A stretch of 5,533 nucleotides of DNA, from the NCBI GenBank assembly GCA_029856635.1, contig JAHKLH010000113.1, forward strand, positions 1-5,533, written 5' to 3'. The DNA comes from Candidatus Njordarchaeota archaeon (GTDB lineage Archaea > Asgardarchaeota > Njordarchaeia > Njordarchaeales > JAHKLH01). Made by a program: the position numbers and the translations under genes. Of this stretch, positions 1 through 5,419 are shown piece after piece. The notes under the pieces are model-generated. The model made no database searches. It was not told the origin of the DNA and saw only the letters and a program-made list of their open reading frames with translations. Position 1 is the stretch's first letter. Every line of letters starts with the position of its first letter.

Positions 1-846
1 CCATGTTTTAGCCGCTTTTATTAAGAAATCTAAACGTGGTGAAAGAGGATTTCCGGGTTTCTCATGAACCTCAGCGCCAATTAAGAAAGCACCAGACTTC
101 GTCTGAACTATGTATGCTGAATTTGCCCAATCAATTAACAGTGGATCAAAAGCAGGTTTGAAAAACTCCGTAATTAAAGCATGTCTTGGCTCATTTTCAA
201 GAGGTAGATCAATTCCTACGGTCTTTACTAGTTCTCTTGTTCCATAACCTGCTGCCACTACAACGTTTGAACACTCGATTTCTCCTTTATTCGTCTTAAC
301 TCCAACGATTTCTTTATTTCTTACTTTTAATTCTAGAGCTTTCGTATTTAGCATAATCCTTATTCCATGCTTTACGCAATATGAATAAAGAGCAAATATT
401 GTCTCAAATGGATCTGCCTTACCAGCAAGCGGGTCATATAATGCTGCAATAATGGGATTAATGTTAATTTGAGGTACTAGCTCCTTGACTTCCTCTGGAG
501 TGATAATTCTTGTTGGTACACCATATTTATTGTGTAATTTTGAGAATTCCTTGAAAGCTTCAACATCTTTTTCTCTCGTAAAAAGCCACAAGTATCCTCC
601 TCTTTTGTAGAAAAATCCAAGCTCATCCGACAATTCCTTCCACAAGTCGATGGCATGACGCAATAAAACTATGTGCTCTTCGGTCGTGAAGGATGCACGA
701 ATACCTGTTGCACAACGGAAAGTTGATCCTGAACCTGGGTAATCTTTTTCTAAAATTACGATGTTTTCTTCACCAAATTTGCTTAAATGATAAGCTGTAA
801 AAAGACCAGTTGCCCCTGCTCCTATGATACAGATTTCCGCCTTCAA
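1..846 (-). CDS. FAD-dependent amino-acid oxidase/dehydrogenase, beta-type subunit (DAO family), C-terminus cut off by window edge
   Basis: I translated this open frame by hand; it has 282 codons and no stop before the left edge. The protein starts MKAEICIIGAGATG, a Rossmann FAD-binding site with GxGxxG at residues 9-14 and the ribose-binding acid E33 in IVILEKD. Next comes GSTFRCATGIR at about residues 40-50, which corresponds to the STxRCxxGIR signature after the dinucleotide fold in sarcosine oxidase beta, HcnC and dye-linked L-proline dehydrogenase beta. A second FAD contact, NVVVAAGYGTREL, lies further on. Family members are about 370-390 residues, so roughly 100 residues are missing. 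In this family the subunit holds FAD and oxidises the C-N bond of an amino acid such as proline, sarcosine or glycine; the substrate here is unknown. The start is TTG at 846: a stop codon lies directly before it, and AGGGG sits 6 nt upstream. It is divergent from the electron-transfer genes at 889-3532, its likely partners. A single-subunit oxidase is possible but less likely given the neighbours. Confidence 0.88.
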   Translation of the reverse strand, partial: MKAEICIIGAGATGLFTAYHLSKFGEENIVILEKDYPGSGSTFRCATGIRASFTTEEHIVLLRHAIDLWKELSDELGFFYKRGGYLWLFTREKDVEAFKEFSKLHNKYGVPTRIITPEEVKELVPQININPIIAALYDPLAGKADPFETIFALYSYCVKHGIRIMLNTKALELKVRNKEIVGVKTNKGEIECSNVVVAAGYGTRELVKTVGIDLPLENEPRHALITEFFKPAFDPLLIDWANSAYIVQTKSGAFLIGAEVHEKPGNPLSPRLDFLIKAAKTW

Positions 847-888
847 TTAAAACCCCTATCAATTAAAGTTTATATTATTGTGATTGCT
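847..888. promoter_or_regulatory. Short divergent promoter region
   Basis: These 42 bp separate two genes read outwards, so promoters for both must lie here or inside the two gene starts. On the plus strand TTAAAGTTTATATT (863-876) looks like a BRE plus TATA box. On the minus strand the same stretch reads AATATAAACTTT. Neither has textbook spacing: both would put transcription starts very close to, or just past, the assigned start codons. The exact elements are therefore uncertain. A shared regulator site is plausible, but I see no clear operator palindrome. Confidence 0.35.
853..860 (-). promoter_or_regulatory. Shine-Dalgarno deciding the TTG start at 846
   Basis: On the minus strand GATAGGGG is followed by TTTTAA and then TTG. 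The 6-nt spacing is ideal. The in-frame TAA just before the TTG rules out any earlier start. Confidence 0.6.
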
Positions 889-2319
889 GTGCCGGGGGTA
901 GATAGACGAATTTACCAACATCCTATTTTAGATTTCAAGTGGCGAGGACGAAAAATCAAGTTTTACTTTGAGGGAAAAGAAGTAATTGGTTATGAAGGCG
1001 AAAGTATTGCAGCCGCTCTTTATGCAAATGGTATAGAAATTTGGAGTTTAAGCAAAAAGTACAACAGGCCACGTGGTCCCTTCTGTATGATCGGAAAATG
1101 TTCATCCTGCTTTTGTACTGTTGATGGACGTCCTAATGTTCGAATATGTATTGAACCAGTGAAAGAAGGAATTCACGTTCAAAGACAAAAGGGCCTTCCT
1201 GACATTCCAACTACATGGAAAACTGCTGAGGAAGAAGAAATACTTGAAACAGACATACTTATAATCGGCGGTGGTCCTGCTGGACTCTCTGCAGCATTAA
1301 AGGCAAGCGAATACGATGTAAATATTATACTCGTTGACGAACATTTCAAGCTTGGTGGTCAATTGAAAAAACAAACACACAAATTCTTCGGTTCAAAAGA
1401 ATTATTTGGTGGTTTACGTGGTTTTCAAATTGCTGAGAAACTAACAGAAGAGATTAAAAAGAGAAAAAACATAAGAGTTCTGACTCAAACCACCGCGTAT
1501 GGTTTATTTAGAGGAAACTGGGTTGGATTAGCGTCATATAATAAGCTATATCGTGTTAAGGCTAAATGTATCATTGTTGCAACTGGTGCTCATGAAAACT
1601 ATCTTGCATTTCCCGGAAATGATTTGATTGGAGTAATGGGTGCTGGAGGAGCTCAAACATTGATGAATGAATATGGAATCCTTCCTGGAAAAAACGTCGT
1701 TGTTGTCGGTTCTGGTAATGTTGGTTTAATTGTAAGCTATCAATTACTCCAAGCGGGTGCTAATGTCAAATGCATTGTTGAAATTCTTCCTCACATTGGT
1801 GGATGGTTCGTTCATGCAGCAAAAGTAAGACGATATGGAATCCCAATCTACGTTAAACATACTGTGAAGGAGGCAATTGGAAAAGAGCGCGTAGAAAAAG
1901 TAATTATCACGCAAGTTGATGAAAAATTCCAACCAATTCCAGGAACAGAGAAAGAAATAGAGTGTGATTTACTATTACTTGCCGTTGGTTTAACACCGGA
2001 CATTAGATTCCTAGCACAAGCTGGTTGTAAAATGAAGTGGAATTCCGCACTTGGTGGATTCGTTGCTTTACGAACGCGATATCTTGAAACAACAGTACCG
2101 GGAGTATTCGTAGCCGGAGATGCAAGTAAAATAGAAGAAGCAACAACAGCAATGATTGAAGGTCAAATTGCTGCACTCTCAGCAGTTATAAAGATCAAGG
2201 GCCCAATTGAAAAAGCTGTGAAGGAACGCGAAGAATTATTGAAATTCCTCGAGGAGTACAGAAAATCTCCAGTTTTACGGAGAACAAGAGAAGGACTTAA
2301 AGAAGTAGTTATTGAATGA
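889..2319 (+). CDS. Fused [2Fe-2S]-ferredoxin / FAD-NAD(P) oxidoreductase, alpha-type subunit of a dye-linked amino-acid dehydrogenase
   Basis: The protein has 476 residues from GTG 889. Residues about 18-95 form a Fer2_4 domain like HcnA and the N-terminus of sarcosine oxidase alpha, with the ligand set C66-x4-C71-x2-C74-x12-C87 (FCMIGKCSSC ... NVRIC). Residues about 120-476 form a two-dinucleotide flavoprotein like HcnB: FAD site GGGPAG (127-132), an ATGAHE element, an NAD(P)-type site GSGNVG (274-279), and the distal FAD motif VFVAGDA (406-412). In relatives this subunit takes electrons from the DAO-type subunit and passes them to further carriers. Many relatives (HcnB/OoxA type) carry a C-terminal BFD cysteine domain; this protein ends without one, and a separate BFD gene lies two genes downstream. 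The frame stays open upstream to 787, but that extension overlaps the divergent gene and has no ferredoxin similarity. GTG 889 has a GTGAT Shine-Dalgarno match at 880-884; GTG 880 is an alternative. First gene of a four-gene operon. Confidence 0.9.
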   Translation: MPGVDRRIYQHPILDFKWRGRKIKFYFEGKEVIGYEGESIAAALYANGIEIWSLSKKYNRPRGPFCMIGKCSSCFCTVDGRPNVRICIEPVKEGIHVQRQKGLPDIPTTWKTAEEEEILETDILIIGGGPAGLSAALKASEYDVNIILVDEHFKLGGQLKKQTHKFFGSKELFGGLRGFQIAEKLTEEIKKRKNIRVLTQTTAYGLFRGNWVGLASYNKLYRVKAKCIIVATGAHENYLAFPGNDLIGVMGAGGAQTLMNEYGILPGKNVVVVGSGNVGLIVSYQLLQAGANVKCIVEILPHIGGWFVHAAKVRRYGIPIYVKHTVKEAIGKERVEKVIITQVDEKFQPIPGTEKEIECDLLLLAVGLTPDIRFLAQAGCKMKWNSALGGFVALRTRYLETTVPGVFVAGDASKIEEATTAMIEGQIAALSAVIKIKGPIEKAVKEREELLKFLEEYRKSPVLRRTREGLKEVVIE

Positions 2320-2324
2320 GGGGG
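2318..2324 (+). promoter_or_regulatory. Shine-Dalgarno deciding the ATG start at 2330
   Basis: GAGGGGG overlaps the stop of the preceding gene and lies 5 nt before ATG 2330. It favours this ATG over the in-frame TTG at 2312. Confidence 0.7.
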
Positions 2325-2329
2325 TAAAA

Positions 2330-2824
2330 ATGACTGATGTGCCCGGATGGAAGAAGACTGGAATAATCACAGTAGAAGAGCTTAAGAAATTTGGCTTAAT
2401 TCCGCCTGAAGAAAGACTTAAGAAAGGCCCTTGTGTAATAGTGGAATGCCCTGAAGAAATACCATGTAACATTTGCGTTAGTGCATGTCCCGTTGGAGCA
2501 ATTTCAAAAGAAAAGATATATAATATCCCAAAAGTTGATTGGGAAAAGTGTACTGGATGTGGAAATTGCGTCTTAATTTGTCCGGGACTGGCTTGTTTTG
2601 TTGTTGATCTATCACATGATGACTATGCTTTAGTAACTGTTCCGCACGAATTTTTGCCCCCAAAGGTTGGAGAAAAAGTAATACTGCTTGGAAGAGATGG
2701 TCGAAAATTAGGTGAAGGAGAAGTAGTAAGAGTAATTGAAAGAAATAAGACATATGCTATTACTGTAAAAGTAAAACCTGAATTAGCGATGGAGGTGAGA
2801 GCCGTATGGAAAAAGATGAAGTAG
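2330..2824 (+). CDS. Two-cluster [4Fe-4S] ferredoxin-like subunit with a C-terminal beta-rich domain
   Basis: The protein has 164 residues. Residues about 35-95 carry eight ligand-type cysteines in two sets. The first is C40-x5-C46-x2-C49-x3-C53-P, a widened variant. The second is the classical C74-x2-C77-x2-C80-x3-C84-P, preceded by VDWEKC. This predicts two [4Fe-4S] clusters and a cytoplasmic electron-transfer role, with no signal peptide or membrane segment. Residues about 100-164 (from HEFLPPKVGEKVILLGRDG onward) are rich in short beta-type segments and look like a small barrel; I would expect it to dock the protein on the flavoprotein subunits, which is inference. The gene starts 10 nt after the alpha-type gene and overlaps the BFD gene by 19 nt, so co-translation is likely. 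It probably plays the role of the gamma/ferredoxin subunit in proline-dehydrogenase-like complexes. Residues C35 and C89 are additional cysteines with no obvious cluster role. Confidence 0.88.
   Translation: MTDVPGWKKTGIITVEELKKFGLIPPEERLKKGPCVIVECPEEIPCNICVSACPVGAISKEKIYNIPKVDWEKCTGCGNCVLICPGLACFVVDLSHDDYALVTVPHEFLPPKVGEKVILLGRDGRKLGEGEVVRVIERNKTYAITVKVKPELAMEVRAVWKKMK
2791..2798 (+). promoter_or_regulatory. Perfect Shine-Dalgarno for the BFD gene, inside the upstream gene
   Basis: GGAGGTGA, a full match to the archaeal 16S 3' end, lies 7 nt before ATG 2806 and within the last codons of the ferredoxin-like gene. It supports the 19-nt overlap as genuine. Confidence 0.8.
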
Positions 2825-3111
2825 AAAAGAGAAAGTTAACAATAGTTTGTCGCTGCGAAGAAGTTACACTTGAAGACATTGAAAAAGCCATTGAAGATGG
2901 ATGTACTTCATTGGAGATGCTAAGAAAGAAACTAAGAATTGGGATGGGTCCGTGTCAGGGAAGAACTTGTATTCCAATCGTTGTGAGAATTCTTGCTCGA
3001 AAATTAGGAAAACATCCCGATGAAATTGGTTATCCGAAATTCAGAGCACCCCTGGTTCCATTGCCGATTAAATTATTTGAAAAAGCAAAAGAGGAAGAAC
3101 ATGAAAGCTAA
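2806..3111 (+). CDS. BFD-like [2Fe-2S]-binding protein, small electron-transfer subunit
   Basis: The protein has 101 residues. It carries the bacterioferritin-associated-ferredoxin (Fer2_BFD) ligand pattern: C15-x-C17 in VCRCEEVTLEDI, and C50-x4-C55 in GMGPCQGRTC, separated by a helix-rich stretch. The residues around the cysteines (CRCEE and GPCQGRTC) are typical of BFD domains found at the C-terminus of HcnB/OoxA-type subunits and as stand-alone small subunits of archaeal proline dehydrogenases. It should bind one [2Fe-2S] cluster and relay electrons between flavins and the ferredoxin-like subunit. The tail after about residue 70 (FRAPLVPLPIKLF and a Lys/Glu-rich end) resembles the PxRxPxxPIxL tails that follow such domains in relatives. 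It overlaps the upstream gene by 19 nt and the next gene by 11 nt. Confidence 0.88.
   Translation: MEKDEVEKRKLTIVCRCEEVTLEDIEKAIEDGCTSLEMLRKKLRIGMGPCQGRTCIPIVVRILARKLGKHPDEIGYPKFRAPLVPLPIKLFEKAKEEEHES
3091..3095 (+). promoter_or_regulatory. Shine-Dalgarno deciding the ATG start at 3101
   Basis: GAGGA lies 5 nt before ATG 3101, inside the end of the BFD gene. It favours this start over the in-frame ATG at 3020, which would overlap the BFD gene by 92 nt. Confidence 0.6.
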
Positions 3112-3532
3112 TGATCTTATGAAGACTAATGTTGGATCTGCAAGAAGCTTCAAGCGTGTAGTATTAGTAGCTACTTGTCTACTTGACAACAAGAGTGGAT
3201 CCATTGAATCCCTGATAAAAGAAGGCGACTTTCTTGTTCATGTTTGTCCTGAAACCTATCACCCGGCTATGATCGAATATCGCCTTTTGTGTCTATTGAC
3301 GTATTCAAATATACAAGAATTATGTATAATTTCGGTTGAGGGTTCTCCATATTGTATTACTTTACATTTTGTATCTGACGAAATTAGAAGAAAATTCTTG
3401 CCCCATCTGAAAATCACTCATTATACAGTGGATAAAAAAGGTGTTCATGAAATTTCAGAAGAAACAATAAAATATTCACGACATCTAGCAAAATTGACAA
3501 GGCTCATCAAGGATCAAAAGAAGAATCAATGA
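3101..3532 (+). CDS. Uncharacterised 143-residue protein, last gene of the redox operon
   Basis: I do not recognise this family. The predicted protein is soluble with no signal peptide or membrane segment. It alternates likely beta strands and helices: RVVLVATCLLD (19-29), DFLVHVCPETYHP (43-55), a helix MIEYRLLCLLTYS (57-69), ELCIISVEGSPYCITLHF (73-90), then a helical C-terminus rich in Lys and Arg. This suggests a small alpha/beta fold. Cysteines and histidines at C26, C49, H54, C85 and H89 could form a metal site, but no CxxC or ferredoxin pattern is present. Its 11-nt overlap with the BFD gene and its own Shine-Dalgarno imply translation coupled to the dehydrogenase subunits. It could be an accessory subunit, an assembly factor or a redox-linked regulator. 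ATG 3119 (M7) is a possible later start. Confidence 0.75.
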   Translation: MKANDLMKTNVGSARSFKRVVLVATCLLDNKSGSIESLIKEGDFLVHVCPETYHPAMIEYRLLCLLTYSNIQELCIISVEGSPYCITLHFVSDEIRRKFLPHLKITHYTVDKKGVHEISEETIKYSRHLAKLTRLIKDQKKNQ

Positions 3533-3724
3533 ATCTCATACCACTTTATTTCTTCATAAACATGTTCATTAACTTGTTTCATGGGAAAACTTTGTTATAC
3601 CGATGAGAAGATACCTCATGTAGGCTTAGTAGTTCCATTTTTCAGTCTTGGAAAGTATTCTTTCTCCAAAACAATTAAGCTTGTGCGCATTTTGTAAAAG
3701 TAAGCAAGTTTGTAAAGAAACAAA
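3533..3724. other. Convergent intergenic gap with no convincing gene
   Basis: These 192 bp lie between the stop of the redox operon and the stop of tiaS. They are AT-rich. A 38-codon plus-strand frame (3581-3697) lacks a ribosome binding site. The plus-strand operon has only weak candidate termination signals here: CTTTATTTCTTC just after its stop, and a T5 run at 3638-3642. I found no tRNA, C/D-box pattern or repeat. Confidence 0.6.
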
Positions 3725-3727
3725 CTA
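3690..3727 (-). terminator. Possible terminator of tiaS, overlapping its stop codon
   Basis: On the minus strand AGTTTGT (3726-3720) pairs with ACAAACT (3713-3707) across the T-rich loop TTCTTT, a 7-bp stem beginning in the TAG stop. A T-rich stretch (TGCTTACTTTTAC) follows. Archaeal termination depends mainly on T-runs, so the T-rich loop and tail may matter more than the weak, AT-rich stem. Confidence 0.35.
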
Positions 3728-5392
3728 AACAATCTTAGGTTGAATAACATCCATTTTTATGGTATAATATGGTTTCATAATACCGACAAAGGGATATACC
3801 AAGTAGGGTTTAAGGATTCCATGCTTTTTCATTTCTGCTATTTTCTCTCGTTCTGGTGGTTTTGTTAAATGCCTATACGCAGATGGTGGGGGCAATAATA
3901 GTGAATTTTCCTTAATATCGCGTGCACTTAATATGATAATCTTCGTTTTCTCTATCCTAAAACCACATTTTGGACACACGAGATATTTTCTTCCTTTGCT
4001 TTTTAATCTAGCGAGACATTTAGGACAAAAGGGATTTCTTTCAATAGCTTCGGGAACGATTTCCACGAACCTTATTTTTTCAATATTCATCGTAATTATC
4101 TTCTCGAAAACATCTTGATAAAAAACCGCGCCTGTTAGTTCTAAGACATCTCCAGTCTTAAGTTTTTGAACAATTTTACGGACAGGGCCCATCGGCTCAT
4201 AGGCATATGCCTTAATAAGCCACTCTTTTACGCGAGCTAGAATAACTATCGCTCTGTCCTCTTTCAATATCTTACACACTTTCGCAGATATCTTTACTGT
4301 TAAGTAAGGTTTTGCATCTTCTGGATTCGTAATTTCATTTATATGTGTATCCGTCGCTTGATTTGTTCTAAAAATACACCAAAGTACGGGATTCTCTGAT
4401 TTTATTAAAAATAATCCGCTAAGTAGAACTTCTGGAAAATCTCCTATAATTCCATAAAGCACGGGATCCAGTCCATGCGGAGTAATTAGTATCCTTTCTT
4501 TATGCACGTTTCCAAATGTATATGGCTTAGAATATTTATCAAAACTTATTACATTTGTTTTATCTACTATACGGTCATATCCAGTAGACGCCCTATAGGT
4601 GAGCAATTCATACGTCCAATCATCAAATTGTGCGCCAATTGCTGCTAAGGCGCCGATTATTCCCCTGTTATTTCCGCAATCATAAACCTCAATATTGCCT
4701 ACATGCATCTTATCGAGCACATCAAATACATCATTAATTGACACAATATTCTTTACAGCAAGCTCATAAAAATCAACAAAAACTCTTGGAATACAAATGC
4801 TGTTTGAATAATAGATAACAACACCTGTGTTCGTTTTCCTGAAGCCAGAATGTGAAAATCGCTCTACAGTAGAGAGAATTAAAGACCTTATCTTATGAAA
4901 TTTACTTGATTCTACCCTGAATCGAAGCGCCACTGCCGCATTTCCGCGAGTTTTTGATGGAATATTGGGATTCAAGCGTACTAGAAGAGGAAAATCCAGG
5001 AATTCCACATCTTCTAATAACTTATACGCTAAATTTGCAGCAGCAAAAGTAGTACACATACCATAGGGAGAATCAATATCATCTATTCCAACTGCAACAA
5101 AAATATAATCTCCTAATTTCTCCGTTTTTTTATCATAAATCATCTTAAGCTTGCACTGTTTAAAATCCATATTATCTGCGCGAACTTTGAGCAGTTCTTT
5201 TAACATCTCATAATTTGTGATACTAAATTTCTCTTTGCAAATCTTACAAACACGTGCATATCCAATAAGCTCAGAACACGCACTACACACTAAACGTCCA
5301 CAAATGGCACAATAACCTCGAGACAAAGCAGAATTACATCTCTCACAAATAAACTGCACATACTTTTTATCATAATAATCAATAAAGGACAT
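3725..5392 (-). CDS. tiaS: tRNA(Ile2) 2-agmatinylcytidine synthetase TiaS, with an extra N-terminal zinc-finger-like module
   Basis: TiaS uses ATP and agmatine to convert C34 of the CAU anticodon of tRNA-Ile2 to agmatidine, so that it reads AUA and not AUG. The protein has 555 residues. The core starts near residue 97 with VGIDDIDSPYGMCTT (catalytic Asp motif, 101-115), then RLNPNIPSKTRGNAAV (139-154), NNRGIIGALAAIG (241-253) and NQATDTHI (344-351). An OB-fold region spans about 363-447. A zinc ribbon C456-x2-C459-x13-C473-x2-C476 and the closing signature SAYRHLTKPPER (504-515) follow. These match the order of TCKD, ferredoxin-like, OB and zinc domains in the Archaeoglobus enzyme, which is about 420 residues. 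Two additions make this one longer: about 95 residues in front with four CxxC pairs, and about 40 residues after the signature. GNAAV replaces the usual GNGAV. ATG 5392 is chosen over TTG 5404 because GGAG lies 6 nt upstream. It follows a probable Nudix gene after 21 bp. Confidence 0.95.
   Translation of the reverse strand: MSFIDYYDKKYVQFICERCNSALSRGYCAICGRLVCSACSELIGYARVCKICKEKFSITNYEMLKELLKVRADNMDFKQCKLKMIYDKKTEKLGDYIFVAVGIDDIDSPYGMCTTFAAANLAYKLLEDVEFLDFPLLVRLNPNIPSKTRGNAAVALRFRVESSKFHKIRSLILSTVERFSHSGFRKTNTGVVIYYSNSICIPRVFVDFYELAVKNIVSINDVFDVLDKMHVGNIEVYDCGNNRGIIGALAAIGAQFDDWTYELLTYRASTGYDRIVDKTNVISFDKYSKPYTFGNVHKERILITPHGLDPVLYGIIGDFPEVLLSGLFLIKSENPVLWCIFRTNQATDTHINEITNPEDAKPYLTVKISAKVCKILKEDRAIVILARVKEWLIKAYAYEPMGPVRKIVQKLKTGDVLELTGAVFYQDVFEKIITMNIEKIRFVEIVPEAIERNPFCPKCLARLKSKGRKYLVCPKCGFRIEKTKIIILSARDIKENSLLLPPPSAYRHLTKPPEREKIAEMKKHGILKPYLVYPFVGIMKPYYTIKMDVIQPKIV
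5237..5347 (-). other. Eight-cysteine double-zinc module at the N-terminus of TiaS
   Basis: Residues 16-52 of TiaS hold four pairs in the order C16/C19, C28/C31, C36/C39 and C49/C52, with spacing CxxC-x8-CxxC-x4-CxxC-x9-CxxC. Eight cysteines this regular predict two zinc ions, possibly in a cross-brace as in FYVE/RING-like fingers. The x4 spacing between the second and third pairs is the FYVE-type arrangement, but the fold is inference. It lies outside the standard TiaS domains and is joined to the core by a charged linker (about 57-96). Confidence 0.7.
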
Positions 5393-5398
5393 TAAAAA

Positions 5399-5402
5399 CT
5401 CC
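5399..5402 (-). promoter_or_regulatory. Shine-Dalgarno deciding the tiaS ATG at 5392
   Basis: On the minus strand GGAG is followed by TTTTTA and ATG. The 6-nt spacing selects this ATG; the in-frame TTG at 5404 overlaps the Shine-Dalgarno itself. Confidence 0.6.
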
Positions 5403-5419
5403 AAAAAAAGGATTTATAA
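5403..5419 (-). promoter_or_regulatory. TATA-like box and T7 run between the Nudix gene and tiaS
   Basis: The minus strand reads TTATAAAT (5419-5412), then CC and seven T residues (5409-5403). The TATA-like element overlaps the upstream stop codon and lies about 24 nt before the tiaS ATG, so it could drive a nearly leaderless tiaS transcript. The T7 run could terminate the upstream gene. With a Shine-Dalgarno also present, read-through from upstream remains possible. Confidence 0.4.

Noticed and set aside
1744..1932. Minus-strand frame of 62 codons
   Set aside because: It is antisense to the well-supported flavoprotein domain and has no ribosome binding site or recognisable motif.
2478..2753. 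Minus-strand frame of 91 codons
   Set aside because: It is antisense to the ferredoxin-like subunit gene, and its Leu/His/Gln-rich translation has no family features.
3020..3100. Upstream extension of the uncharacterised gene from ATG 3020
   Set aside because: It would overlap the BFD gene by 92 nt, while ATG 3101 has a well-spaced Shine-Dalgarno and gives the short overlap usual in this operon.
3603..3619. ATGAG/CTCAT inverted repeat with GATGAG, considered as a C/D-box RNA or hairpin
   Set aside because: The stem is only 5 bp with a 7-nt loop, and no matching D-box (CTGA) or second C-box lies at suitable spacing.
3581..3697. A 38-codon plus-strand frame in the convergent gap
   Set aside because: It has no Shine-Dalgarno and no recognisable motif, and a frame this short is expected by chance.
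3933..4118. Plus-strand frame of 61 codons
   Set aside because: It lies opposite the zinc-ribbon coding part of tiaS, and its hydrophobic translation is an antisense shadow.
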